Position numbers and translations under genes: made by a program. A stretch of 64,000 nucleotides of DNA, taken from assembly GCA_013365325.1 (NCBI GenBank), contig JABVXV010000167.1, positions 1 through 64,000 of the forward strand, written 5' to 3'. A model generated the notes under the pieces. The model was given only the letters and a program-made list of their open reading frames with translations. It was not told the DNA's origin and made no database searches. The first letter of the stretch is position 1. Every line of letters starts with the position of its first letter. This document shows, piece after piece, positions 1 through 13,388 of this stretch. This DNA is from Dipetalonema caudispina. Taxonomy: Eukaryota > Nematoda > Chromadorea > Rhabditida > Onchocercidae.

Positions 1-1683
1 CATACTTGCTACTAATAATTATGTTAATTAATAAGGAGTGATCGCCTGTTTGGAATGCTACTTTTTTTGTGTCATTCATAATTCAAGATCCATCCTGCAA
101 TGCACTTCCTTTTACAAAACCAATTACCTCAATTTTTTCATGCTGGAAAAAAACGACAGTTTATTCATTATCCTAATCAGGCTAAAATAAATTGATTTCT
201 AGGACGATAAAAGGATGCATTGCCATATCAGAGTAATATATTCATTTCCAGTAATTGCATAGAGTGGAAAATGTCCTTCAAACTACTTTGGTTAATATAA
301 ATTTTAACGAAGAATTTGCGTCGTGTAAAAGAGTACGCTAATGAATAAATTAGTTACTGTTTGGTACAACTATAAATGATCTTGTAAGTAGCCGACCTGT
401 CCTGATCTACGAAAAGTTATAATACCTGAAAAAAACTGTCAGTTGATCTCATGCAATTGTCATAATGTATCGGGAAGCATAGAGGCATGCTTTGAAAAGA
501 AACAAGATGAGTTCTCAGTGAAATCCTTACCATTTTATAATGAGATAAGGATGAGAACTAGTGATGATTTTTTCAACAGATGAATTCAAGAGATGTTTTC
601 AATTTTGCACTTGTCCTCCAGTTATTGTAAGAAAGTATCTAAACAATCTTAATCTTGGCTGATACCCGTAAAAGGTGATGGACACTAAAAGAGTCGAAGA
701 ACGAATTTCCTCGGGTGGAATAGTTACGTAAATGTCGGTGACCAAGTCATAAACTTAGTAACTTTCGGGCTTTGACCTCTATCAATTCTGCAACGATATT
801 TCAGTGGGGAAGAATGTGTGAAAAATCTGTTCAAGAAGCGAGATTATAAGAACAGTTAATTACAACAAGTCAACTCTGTAACCAAAGAACTACAACAGCT
901 TGATTGAAGAATAATTGTATTTTATTAGAAAGGAAGCCGTTCATGTCAAAGGTCAAAGTCTCCGTATTTATCAGTAAAGAACTTGAACTACATTCTTTTT
1001 CTTTATGGTTATATATACATTCATCACCGGTATAAATATTTAGAAGTTTACATAAATGTTAATGAAACATCTGCACATCGAACAAGGCTAGGCTTCATCA
1101 ATCCCTCTATTCCAGTGACAATTTAAAAAAAATATTAATGGGTTAAAGTAACACATCCCGCTAAAATGTAGAACCTCAATCTCAATCTACCAAAAAGTCC
1201 TACATCATAGCACTACTCCCCTTGAAATTGCTTGTTGTAAACCTCAGCTTTAGGTAAACTGAGTTTCACCTATCAATTCTTCTAATGCCAAAAGCTGCAT
1301 GAAAGTAAAGCACTGAGTGACAAATTATCACTGCAGCACGTGTAGCAATAAAGAGTGAAGCAAAGGCAAACACAGCACTGCAATGCTGCAGGCCGGAATG
1401 CGAGCATAGATCCATAACGTGAGTGCATTGCCATCGATGCACATATTGGTATTGTAATAGTGCCCACTCATTATCTTAAACACCCTTCCCAATAATGATG
1501 GTGACACATCACCATCCCAATGAACTTACGAAAACTCTTCCGAGAATTACACATATCAAATAAAAAGGACTACCAGTTCACATATTTTAATAGTTACATA
1601 TTACTTATGAAAGGTATTCATGAAGCTAATGTGATACTATGATCATTTACTTCACATGCATCATTGGCACATTTATTGCTTTA
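1..1683. other. Gene-less flank 3' of the ICAP-1-like gene
   Basis: I find no conserved protein segment on either strand and no RNA gene. Short open frames, such as 1282-1467 on the minus strand, have no domain-like composition. The stretch probably holds the 3' end of the ICAP-1-like transcript near its right edge, then intergenic DNA. Confidence 0.5.
1672..1677 (-). terminator. Polyadenylation signal of the ICAP-1-like gene
   Basis: On the minus strand AATAAA lies 7 bases beyond the TGA stop at 1684-1686. A very short 3' UTR of this kind is common in nematodes. It supports 1684 as the real 3' end of the coding region. The cleavage site itself cannot be seen. Confidence 0.5.
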
Positions 1684-2371
1684 TCATTTGACGGCAGCAT
1701 TAAATACCTCGCTCAACTGTTTACAAACATCGTCAGCATCCGCGATGACACTGGTTTGAAACACGTAACACTGCATACTCTTATTTAGTGGTTTTTGCAC
1801 CAAAAAAACCACGCAAAAATGACCAAAACCATTTTCATATGAAACACACTGTACAATGTGAAATAATGCTATTCGATCCAGAACCATCCCGTCGGATGCA
1901 TCCGTTAACTGAAAAAAAAAAGGAAAGAAGAAGTTACGAATGTAGTAGCTGAAAAAGGTTAAATTTGGATCCAGTGATTGGCAGGAGGACTCAAAAAACG
2001 ATTACATTTGAAATTTAACTGAAAATTTTAGCATCGTATATGCCGAATATCAGAAAGGTACAGAAAAGCTATCACATTGGGGAATCCCACGTTATTCGCA
2101 CTTCATATTTTAGAGAATGGATGTAAGCTGCTAAATACAACTTTACCTTAAGACCATGTTTTGTAACATCAACAGAAACAAGTCTACATCTCGACCAATC
2201 ACTCGGTAATTTACCCCACTGTTGAGCACTTTCGATGCCATCGATCAACCGTTCTTCACTAGAGCGTTGTTCAGCCGGACTTCTTCCAGAACAACCAAAA
2301 TCAGCAGCCACCGATCTATCCAAAACACCAAGGTAATAGAACTGTCGGGTGCAATCATTGTGATGCTGCAT
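1684..2371 (-). CDS. ITGB1BP1-like: PTB-domain protein, ICAP-1 (integrin beta-1 binding protein 1)-like
   Basis: Two exons, 2371-2147 and 1908-1684, join in phase after HGLK (donor AAG/GTAAAG, acceptor TTTTTTCAG) to give 149 residues. The protein is one PTB fold. It starts with a strand around FYYLG, then helix LIDGIESAQQWGKLP, VSVDVTKHGLK, LFHIVQCVSYENG, and a C-terminal helix DVCKQLSEVFNAAV. The order and the LIxxI..AQQxGKLP, KxGxKV and CxDDG-like stretches recall ICAP-1, which binds the integrin beta-1 tail and KRIT1. The start ATG (2369-2371) sits one base after a CCATGCCAG acceptor, so it may be trans-spliced; an upstream exon supplying the Ser-rich N-terminus of vertebrate ICAP-1 is not excluded. 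It lies 1.1 kb downstream of NCKAP1 on the same strand. PTB assignment is firm; the exact ICAP-1 orthology is inference. Confidence 0.7.
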
Positions 2372-3450
2372 TCTGGCATGGGATATATAAAATCCGAGAA
2401 TGAGATTTATTCATTCTACGGCTAAATGGAATCAATATCACCAAAGCCATTTGCCCATTTAAACCATTTTGTGAAGAGAAAGCTATTTCATGCCCGAAAT
2501 ATAACAGCACTTCATTAGCACGAAACTCCTAGCAGTAATCTCGACATGAGTTCTCCAAAGTCCTATAAGATTAGCTTATAGTCAACTTTTTACTATTTGT
2601 AAACCTGAAACCCTCTGTTCTTTCAGAGTGATATATATGTTATACACAATGTGCGACCCAAAGCCGTTATTGCAATACGGTGCAAAACCAACAAATCCAA
2701 CAGTTTAAAAGTAATTGATTTATTTCACGAATTAAAAGATTACATTAAGAGAAACTGACTCAGTTTAAACGGCACCACATTACACTACATTAGAAACAAC
2801 TACAACGGTACAGTTACATAGGAAACGACGTTATTATATAAACAATAAAGTAGTGAAATCACACTGCATCACATACGTTGCCAAAGGGTGACAAGAAAAC
2901 CTACCAGCTATGCTGTCGCTAAATAATACCCACATATATTAGGAGAGGAGATTTATGAGAAATTTCTGACTTTCAAAGCAAATTTGGTTTATTGCGGAGT
3001 GATTTCATCATTCCCTGTCTATTTTTAAAAATTGAAACCAGACAATTGCAGAAACTGCGAGCCTAAATAATTTATCAATTGCTATCAAAGAATTGGCTAT
3101 ATAAAATCGACCAAATATATGTCGTAATATAAGGGCAGAAGTGGTGAGTGATATAAAGACAAGTGTTACCGTTTCAGCAGTCAAACAAAACGATATTCTA
3201 AATGCACTGTTTAAGAACCATAAAATAAAAGCTCTACGTTTCTTTTTAAATCGAACATCCAGTAATCAACAACTAAGGGCTTTTCATAAACTACAAAATA
3301 AAAGGTAACAAAAGTGAAAAAAATGTTATTTCTTCGCCAAATAAAGCATAAATCATGAAATGAAAAAAATGAGGCAGAGAAGAATTAATGCATCAAGAAA
3401 AACACAGACAGAAAAATAATCTCTACAGAAAGATCAGCATCAGAAAAACT
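2372..3450. other. Spacer between NCKAP1 and the ICAP-1-like gene
   Basis: About 1.1 kb with no conserved exon seen. It must hold the NCKAP1 3' UTR (minus strand) and whatever drives or trans-splices the downstream gene. The acceptor at 2373-2375 is the only clear signal. No clean AATAAA was found just after the NCKAP1 stop. Confidence 0.45.
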
Positions 3451-6400
3451 TCATTTCAAGTCCTCCAGTTGATAGCAGTATTGATATGAAGACCGGATAA
3501 GATTATAAGGGAAGCAAGACTCCAGAAGATCAAACGATAAAAATGGACTACGCTTCACTAACTGAAAAGTGTATATAAATTATTGGAGCAAAAATTATCC
3601 GAACCCAAAACGTTGATTTGTTTTCACTATTAATTGTGTCAAACAGTATTGCATAATGAAGAATAAGTTCAGATGCTACTTGAACAGTTAACTCTTTTCA
3701 TATTTTACTGTATTATGGTATAGGTATCAGAACACAGCATAGCCACACATGAGTGAGAGAAATAATTTGAAAAATGGCATCTCGAAATGATGAATTAAGT
3801 CTAATTAAGAACATGTACTTTTAAAGCGAATAGCTGGGAACATCAATTTAGAATGAACTTGATGCTGTGAAGTCATGAGGATTTCCTTCAAAAATGTTTT
3901 ACCTGATCAAGCACAACATAAACAAACTGTCGCGACTTCGCCACGTCCATATCGCTGCTGTCCTCTGACGTTCTTAAAAGACCACTCGATGCCAGCTAAA
4001 GATAAAGGAACGGTTAGTGGTATGAAGTATTGTACCATTAAAACAGAAAAAGATTCAATAAAGAAGGATAAAATTTTCAAGAAAAAAAATTACTGCCAGG
4101 AATTCTTTCATTCTTTCAACAACATCATTACGGCCATGCAAACAAAATAATGCATTTGCAACTGTTGACACTGCCAGAGCTATACATTGCAAATTGTTTT
4201 TAGAGGCTGCAAGTAGATTAAGAGCGAAAAATGATGAAAGCTCATGTACTTTTTAAAATAACCTTTTGCAAACTAAAAAATATTTAATGAGATAAAATAT
4301 GCATAATCTGGCAATCACTGTGGACTCAAATCTGACAAATCATTCGAAATTCATCATAGTGTTAGCACTGTCGAAAGTTGTATCGACTTGAAATAAATTT
4401 CTGATTCCGAATTCGAAATAAAAAATAGAAAACACCTAGCAACGAGGCACTGTATTGACTATTTTGAGTCAGTGCAAGTCGAGGTAAAGACAGTGCAATG
4501 AAAACAAGTAGGAGACATGACAAAGTATAATGTTCATCAGGTTCTGTTTGTTTCGTCTGAGCTCGAATGGCATGAACTAATGCAACATCCACATCCGTGT
4601 TGATACCAACAGCCATGCAAAGTTCTGACAACACCTGAAAGATCTCAAATATAAAAAATTTGGAACGTTTTTCCATCACTGCTGGTTTACTAGTAACATT
4701 TCCATGTTCTTGAAAAAATATGGAATAACACTAATAGGAACAAATTGTGCATAAAGTCTTAAGATTATGAGTCTACAGAGCATTCAAAAAATCAAATTCT
4801 ACTGAAATAAGAATTTGACATAATATTATGGAACTATAGGCCGATTACCAGATGTTTATCATAATTTTATGCTTGTATACATGTATATGCGAGCGGAATT
4901 TCCAGTATTCTAACACTAAAGAATCTGTAAGCGATTAAGGTGTGAATTTCGTAAAACACAGTCACTCTCAATGGCACCCAGAAATAAGTCCTCTTCAACT
5001 GTGATTTGTGCTTAAATTATGCAAAGTACCAATAAATTATGCTCGTTGGCGGTATCATGTAAATCATTCACGATCGATAACAAGAATGGCAAACGACGTT
5101 TGAGTACATCATGCAGGGCGGAATGCAAGAGTGAACGAAATGACAGGATTTCGCCAATGATAGTAACACGTTGTAATACCGACTCCATGGGTCCGTTTAC
5201 CGAAGTCTGTAATTGTATACATAGTTATTAGCCCATAACTAATATCAAATCAATAATGTAAACTACCAAACTTTAAATCTAACTCCACCGATCGACAGTT
5301 TGGTAGAGGTTCTTAGTACTTAAACTAAGCCAGCTAGTACACACGATCAACTGGTTATTGTAATAGTTTTCTGCGATTCTGTTTACTTTGTACTCCTGTT
5401 AAAGCATGAAGACCATCCCTAGAAAAGACGTGGAAATCAATATGCAAATAAACCAAAAAATTTCAAAGTCCCTACTTGTTTCTTATCTTTTATATCTCCA
5501 CTCAACTGCAGTAACAATTCGCGCATTTTCTCCGGCTTGTCAAAACAGCTCCGCGCCAAGACCAAGGCATCTCGATGATCGTTAACGATTTTATTTAATT
5601 CAGTGATTTGACTTGCTACATGCCATATCAATTTCTCACTCATGGTTTTTACACCATATGGTCCCAGAAGTAGAGACAAAGCTCTCAGTTCTAAAGTGAA
5701 TAAGTAAAATTGGACATATTACTGCCATGGAATTTCCCTTTTTTACAGTATTACTCGGATAGCACTAAAAACACAACGAAATTTTTTTTTATCACCCTGG
5801 ATCGTTTTCGAATTGCAACCTACTCGACCCAGTGACAATGGATTATACTACCTGAACAAAACCGAATGATAACTATATTCTATCATTTAGGTTTGCAAGG
5901 AATTCTCAATGTATTTAATCGTGCTGCTTGAAGGCATTTCGTTTCACTTTCAAACTATTAAGAAATGCTGAACTAGTTTTACAGAGAAAAATCTATTATG
6001 ACAAAAAAGATTACAAAACAATAAGAAATCTTTCTTATTGTTTTATAATTATAAAGCATATAAATCCAAATATTTTACCACGATTGTCAGTGTATTGATC
6101 AGGGCTGAACGTTTGCTGATAGTCCGGGTTTGCAATCAAAGCTGCGAAATGAGGTGAAAACAGTATTTGTCCGGTACTCATTCGACGAAGAACAACTTCG
6201 AGATACCTGAATTATGTGCTACATAAATTCACAAAGCCGCTGATAAAGTTTTCCCTCTCCTCTCTGAAACAATCCCACTTCTTAGCATAAACTTCCAACG
6301 TTTACCATTTTGTATAAATAGATGTTAACGTGTCATTGCCGTGATAGTCCTGATATTGTGTTTGTTGTAAAAGTACGCTGTTGAAAAGGCGAGTCACATC

Positions 6401-9400
6401 CAATGTTACTGGAAAAGTGTGCACGTATAGTCACTGCCGATTAATATAATATCAACTTCATTGTTATTTATAGATCCAAAATCATGTAACCTAACATGAA
6501 GCAATATGAAGAACATTAAGAAGTGGGATTTTCTAAAGTGTGCACGTATAGTCACTGCCGATTAATATAATATCAACTTCATTGTTATTTATAGATCCAA
6601 AATCATGTAACCTAACATCCAAAATCATGTAACCTAACTTCAAAAACTATCTAGGACACATTTAATAAACCTAAAATTCTCAAAAGAATTATAAATTTAA
6701 CAAAACAGTAGTAAAGAGTAGTACCTATAGTGTCCAAATTTTGTAATACAATCATATGTGCATTTATCGAAGCCAAAAGTTGACAAGGTCTCATCGGATG
6801 CTCAGATGACGAGATTAGCATTTGGATTGACTGCGTAAGCTGTGATTCTAGCTGCTGCGCCAGATACTCACGTGGGGCAAATACGTGGTCAGACACGACC
6901 ACCTGCCTCAAAATAAAAAGGATTTATATAACTTCTTAGATAATACATACAACTTCCAAAATCTGTTTGGATGTATCGTTACCTTGATGAAGTAACTGCT
7001 GAGCATAATTCATGAAGTGCTGTTTGCAGCTTATCAGCCAATGTCAAAGTATCTCGGCTGCAGCGAAAACTTTCTTCTCCTGGCATAACTAATGAGCGAG
7101 CCATACTCAAATTTTTATTTGCTGGAAAACGATCATGCAATATGACATTTCAAAATTCTGAAGCGACTAACAGAGCTAAATTTGAATAAATAAATGAAAC
7201 AAATAAAAACACTGTAATTAAACTTGAAGATCAATAGTTACTAATGAAACTTCATTTTTCGATTTAGTTTCTGCTTAACCGATTGTCTGCTAACAAGTAT
7301 ATTAAAAAAAAATGGCAAAAGAACTGCAATCGCAAGCCTCCTTCGAAAGAGGTGTGATGCTTGATAATGTCCGGGTACGAACTGTGAAAAGACACACTTT
7401 ACAGAATATCTCTTTAGCACCGCATACTGTGGCTGCTAATTTCCGATTCATATCACATCTTGAATAATAATAAAATCATAAGTTTCTCACTATAAAACAG
7501 AATGTTCTACCGGATTGTACTATTTGATCAGCCAATTAATGTTTCGGCTTCTGAAAATTTCAAAACTATAACGATATCTTACATTTCTGCTTATCATGCT
7601 CTTCAATTAGCCTTGCACAATTGTTCGGTGAAAGTTGCTCAGTCAGTCGCACCTCATACTCGCATAATCGAGCGGCTACAGAAGCCGTTTCCTTCGCCAG
7701 CTCATCCAGAACCAGATTACATAATTTTAAGCTCTACAAAAAAAAATTACAAGTTTATTAAAATAAATGAAACCAATTATTATCAAGATTGACTTAAAAA
7801 AAGTCTATGATACGAAAATAAATAAGTAAATTTAGCAATAATGCAAGCAATTTAACGAACCCGATCAATAATATGTGCTTTTTCTTCCGGACAAAGATCG
7901 TGCAATGCAGAACGAAAGTTTGAGCATATATGCGCAAAGGAAACTGTATACCTTGACTGGGATGGCAACTGAAGGCATTGATGTAGCTGTGTTTCTAGCT
8001 GCTGAGTGTAGAAACTGCAAAAACAGAAGATATGTAAATATGATATTTCTTCTGCATTATAATAAACTCATTCTTAACTAAACGTACATATGATACTAGC
8101 AGCGATAGTTGAATTTTTGAAAACATAAAAGTCACACCAACCAATAAATCGATAAATCACTGGTTTCTCGGAGCATTTCATCTATAAGGTCAATCATTTT
8201 CAAATGGAAGACAGTAGTATTCATTGTAACTGCTAAACGGCGATCACTATTTAAAGAAAAAGATGACCGACTCATACTGACATAAGCTTGGAAACGGAAC
8301 CAATCCAAACGCAAAGAGCGTAAATCGACACTATCCTCTGAAACTCTATCAAACCGTAACAAGAAATATGGAAATTTGCTTAACAAATAAGGTGCAATTG
8401 ACTTGAATCAAAACAAAATATAGAAATTAGAACGAAAAAGAAATGTACGGTGGTAAGAGCAAAAGTTATTTGTCATCAACTTACGGCTAATATGAGACAG
8501 ATCAGCACAAAAATCGGATAATAACACTGATTCTTTTTCGCCCAAATTCTCAATGGACTGCACAATATCAGTCAAAATGAGAGCATCATAACCAGTGACA
8601 TACTGCGAATAGTACCGTTTAATGACTCCATCATGTTGTTGTACCAGAAAGCGCAACTCCAAGATGTAATACAGCAGTTCAGGTAACTGCCTCAAAAAAG
8701 AATTACTATAGAACAAAATAATTTCGTAATGTCAAGTAATAAATTCAGTGAATTTATTTAACAAAAATCCCATAAAAATACAGGAAAATTTAGCTACAAA
8801 AACTCGTTATACAATGCAGTTTTTCACACGACTTTATTAGACTTAAAAAAAGATTTACTTGTCTACTACTTCATCGGCATGTTTCGTCTTCTTATTACCA
8901 CTTACTGGCCAAATATCAATATGTCGCAGAAGCCACATTACTTCATCTCTTGAAAACGAAAGGGCCATCCAAACAAACAGAATTTTTGGTCCTAGAAGAC
9001 CCACCTGATCTCTAATCAACAAACAAAGCTCTCGCAAAGTTCCTCGAAGAAAACGGCGCCGATCACGATGAACAGTAAGGCTGGAAAAAATTGAGGCGAT
9101 GACTAAACATAGGTATTTTATTATACCTGCTTTACTTATCGCCTTAATTATGAACCAAATTTTCCTGTACAGATATAGTAAAAAGTGAACGGATTTTAAC
9201 TAAGCAGATACCTCGTTTGTAATGCAACTGAATAGTGATCTTTTACTTCCTGCAGCTTTTTATTGTAATTTTTCACATTTTCAAAAACACTCTGAACCGT
9301 CTGATGAACAATAAGAATTTCATCCCTAAATGATCATAAGCATTAAACGTTACATTTAAATTAATGGAAATTGCATTTCACAACTTTCTATCAGTTTCAG

Positions 9401-12174
9401 GATTCCCACAGTGCAGCAAAAAGTTTTGTTTTACAGATCGTACTTTCTTCATTAAATCGACTTTCTCACCTACCAACATGCTAACACACAAAACAGGAAG
9501 CAGGAAATAAACCAAACAAACCTAAAAAGGCGTATAGCAAGACCCGTTTGCAAAGCGCGTTGCCACAAGTTAGCAATCACGGCGTCGTTTAAAAGTGTGT
9601 TATGACAAACAAGCACACCCACTGCAAATTAAATGTCTGCAAACTAAAAGTTTATTAAAAAATAAGAGCATTGCTATCAGAGTTGAGCTCAGCATTTCCA
9701 TAAAATCTGATTTGAACATTTCGTCATAGTGTGAGATGGGTCAGTAAGACGAAACCGAAGAATTATGTAATCTGGATTAATGAGAATCGTGTCGGCTTGA
9801 ATCATAGACAATCTAATATTTTGTAACATCCGTTTCTCCTAACACATGACAGTGTCAAAGATGCAATTACATTACCACTAGGAGATGTGCTGTACTGAAT
9901 CGTCAATTATCTCTCTATTGCCTAACGGTGAAAAGAAACATATAGCAAAAATGGATAGATGAGAGAACCAATATCTGTTGCACTATTGCCTTAACTTCAC
10001 CACTCTCTCTTTTATTAGTAGCTACTCTAGCACGTGTTCGATTCGCCCTGATGGATACTCGAAAGGAAAATAAGGTAAGACTATACACCATTGAGCATTA
10101 AAATATGAAATGAGGTTTGGCATTTCAAACCCTACTATTTCCCATCAAACGGTAATCGACATTGTTGATGATAACTGCTTCAAATAAAACACGAAGTTAC
10201 AATACGACACTTACATATTATCCACCTGTCCATAACATCCAACGATAAATATTCGCAAGCTATCTGCAAAATATTCATCAGCCTAAGTCACCATATAGTC
10301 ATTAACGAAAATTTCAATTTTTTAGCTATTTTTCTTACTGAATATATTATCAGTCATTGTGGGAAAAGACATTTCTTCCTTTCCCGAAACGTATATTATA
10401 ACATGCTAATATTTTAAAACAGGCTTCAAAATAACTAAAATCCGACAAAATATCGAGGCAAAAAAATGACGAATTGATGTAACGCGCCCTACTTTTGTTG
10501 CTGTAAATCAGGATTAAACCATCCAAGATTTTAGACCAAATAAATGCAAACATGTGCTAACTTGCGAAACGCGAAATTCCATTGCAGCATGTCAAGTTTT
10601 AATTCCCTTCTTTTATGAAATGAAAAGTCCTTTCGACGTAAGATTCTTACTTATCCTAATGATTTTTTTAAAACATACCGTGTCAGTTTGCGCAGCGTAT
10701 AGGATTTGCTGCGGAGAAGCAACAAGTGATAACATTTGCGCGTTACGCCATGCATCTGCAGTTATATTTCTACGCACATAAACTGTTCCTAACGAGGTTA
10801 ACGAACCGTGAATTAACTGCAATATCCACCTACATTTTTTTCATTAAGGGTTTTCGTTCACCCTGGAAAATGAATTTTCAAGTGGCTAGCTAATGGAAGA
10901 CTAGCACATTACTTTATTTTTTTATCTCTCCAACTACAAAGCAATAGAAAAGGAATGGTATATCATGCAATGATATTTAACATAACTGTTTAATGATCGG
11001 ATATATTGGAAGTAATCCACTTAAAACAAATTTTTAAAGAGTAAAACAAAAATGAAAAGTACCCTATTTAAAGGTCCTAAATCTTCGGCCAATTTCTTCC
11101 AGGGATTATCGTACTCAATGATCATTTGCCCTAGTCTCGGGAAAGCGGGTTCACTTTGCCCATTACTCAGTTCATAAGCAGCATTGAATAATCCAAGGAC
11201 GGCTTTCCTATCATCAACGCGAGATAAAAGTACCATCAAGCACACCAAATTAATCACCAAATTCATGTAACCTGCTGTTAAATCGTAGCTTGTTGTCTGT
11301 AACCACATTTTTTGGTTAATTGTTACTGCTGCTGATCAAATGCACAGTGTTGAAAGAAGTAATTATGGAAATTTAATACGATGTTTAAGAGTACTGCCTT
11401 CTTGATAAAAAAAAAAAACTTACTATATCTAGTTTGAACTGTGCGGCATCCATTGTTGTCAGTAATTGTAGGATGTGATCTTTCAAATCTAACAAATCAG
11501 CAAATGTACAGTAATATAGCGAGAGAGATTTCAATATTTCCTGCTTTATTAAGGTCACTTGATGAAACAATGTCTGGAATAATTTTAATTACAAAATCCA
11601 TTTCACAAATGTTCCAGACACTTTTTAAACAGTATTTATATGTATTAGTGTATGTTCTTTGACTGTGCTATAATTACATATTTTAGCTAGTAATATAACT
11701 GTTCTGTACCTTGAACTATTGCTATACAGTTTTATCCAAAAATCAGCGTTACCACACATTATCACATGAATGTTGAATGGCATGTTGCGCGGAAGAAAAA
11801 TAATCGAGGCGAAACTTACTCAATACGTAGAATAAGTGACTGTTAATTACGCAATAGTCACTTAGAAGTTAGTTACATCAAAAGTTATATAAAAGCATTC
11901 ATCCGATCAAAAAACAAAATGGTAATAAATTCAACAGAAAAGAATGAATAGAGCTTACACTGCTTGACCTGGCATCAACAATGGGGAATTTGCGCACTAT
12001 ATGTTTAATGCAACCTTCCAATGATTTCTCGCTTAAAAACTGCGGTTTTGATTTAGGATCACCGCAAGCTTTCTTGATATTATACAGCCTTGTAAGCATA
12101 CCCACTGCCCGATCATTTAGTATAATTAACTTCTCAGCTATTTTCATCTGCGTCACATCCACCTTATATGCCAT
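3451..12174 (-). CDS. gex-3: NCKAP1/HEM-2 (GEX-3), WAVE regulatory complex subunit
   Basis: Scaffold subunit of the WAVE complex that, with CYFIP, couples Rac1 to Arp2/3-driven actin branching at the membrane; gex-3 is the C. elegans name. I rebuilt 22 phase-consistent exons: 12174-11959, 11573-11424, 11296-11063, 10816-10679, 10263-10215, 9621-9522, 9325-9212, 9080-8859, 8690-8485, 8337-8142, 8014-7861, 7733-7583, 7121-6983, 6906-6725, 6408-6306, 6206-6079, 5690-5476, 5206-5030, 4634-4436, 4206-4094, 3995-3903, 3561-3451. They give 1129 residues, against about 1128 in human. Diagnostic stretches include [85 protein letters not shown] and [16 protein letters not shown] just before the TGA. 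Exons 9 and 14 use TTTTGAG acceptors. The first ATG precedes the family N-terminus directly. Confidence 0.95.
6414..6638. repeat. Tandem duplication in NCKAP1 intron 14
   Basis: An 84-base block at 6414-6497 recurs almost unchanged at 6535-6618, a period of 121 bases. Its last 20 or so bases (from CCAAAATCATGTAACC) are then repeated a third time at 6619-6638. The array sits between exons 15 and 14 of the minus-strand gene and does not touch either splice site. The near-identity of the copies implies a recent event. Confidence 0.85.
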
Positions 12175-13388
12175 CTTCCTAACGTGATATTTTCACCTCT
12201 CTGATACCCTGGAAATGCAATTAAACAATAATCATATCGGAGGAAAAGAAAACGAGCAATGGAATATTAAAACCTAGTTATCCAATTCATTTCGATCCAA
12301 ATTTAGTTCGGTAAAATAGGAAACAGATTAGATTAGATATCAACTAGTAATTATGACATGACGCTATCTGTCTGTTAATTCTGTAATGGTTCGGGGAACA
12401 TAAGACCTGGATATCTGACTCCCACAATAACTGTTCTATATGTCCAGTGTTCCTTCATTTATACGATTTACTGATGATTTTGTCACACAGTGCCCCTAGC
12501 AATGAAACGGAGATGTAAAGGAGCAGGTGACGGCAAAATATTGAAAAAGAAAATAATACAGACCATTTCTTAGCGGACGGTATTGATAACATTCTGCAAA
12601 TATGTTAGGCTAAGAAAGTACCCGAGTTAATCCTCCTACAAATACATCACATTCGAGATAACAACATCTAGCTTGTTAAAATCTTGGCATACAACAAGAA
12701 CCATCTACTACAATGCAGGAAACATCGATGCATCATATACCGCTGCTAAAGTTGCATCTCCTCTCCAGAAGCAGTATACCGCATTTTAAATGAGAGTATT
12801 TGGAGTGAGTGGATGGGGATGACGAGGGACATGAAAGGGTTATTAGGAAGTTTTTTATAAATTATTAACCTAACCAACTTTTTATTATTAAATTTAATGC
12901 CTTTATTTCTTGTTTGCTGTTACAAAAACTGCAGAATAGTTGCGATGGGAAATGAATGTTGGTTAAGGATTTTTTTGTTGAAGATTAGAATCAATGGTGG
13001 TTACTACTAATGTTGTTACCATTTAATTTAGTCCACATTTACTTAAACTTTGTATACTGATGCATATGTGCAACAAGCAATAAAGAGAAATTTGGTTTTA
13101 AATCAATCTCTTTCTATGGCGAATTTAGCCTTTTCTTCGGCAGTGGAAAAATGTCTGGTACAGGTACCTTCAAATTATTCTGGGTTTTGAAAGTAATATC
13201 CATTGAATAATTCATGTGGCAGAGTTTAAGAGCTGCAAGCATAAAGTCTTAAGATTAAATTAGGACCGAGTAATCAATAAGGTAATTCCTCTCCATTAAT
13301 TTTTGCTTTAGATTCCACCCCATCGTTGAATTTTGGATATTTTGCTTTTTATTTCAAGTTTTAAGGTGCGAAGTGTGAATGCACGCAC
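12175..13388. promoter_or_regulatory. Shared upstream region of NCKAP1 and SLX1
   Basis: The two flanking genes point away from each other, so both promoters must lie in these 1.2 kb, plus any 5' noncoding exons. I see no TATA-box arrangement that I would defend. Close to the NCKAP1 start, the minus strand reads CACGTTAG then GAAG before the ATG, a possible but pyrimidine-poor spliced-leader acceptor. No coding exon was recognised. Confidence 0.45.
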
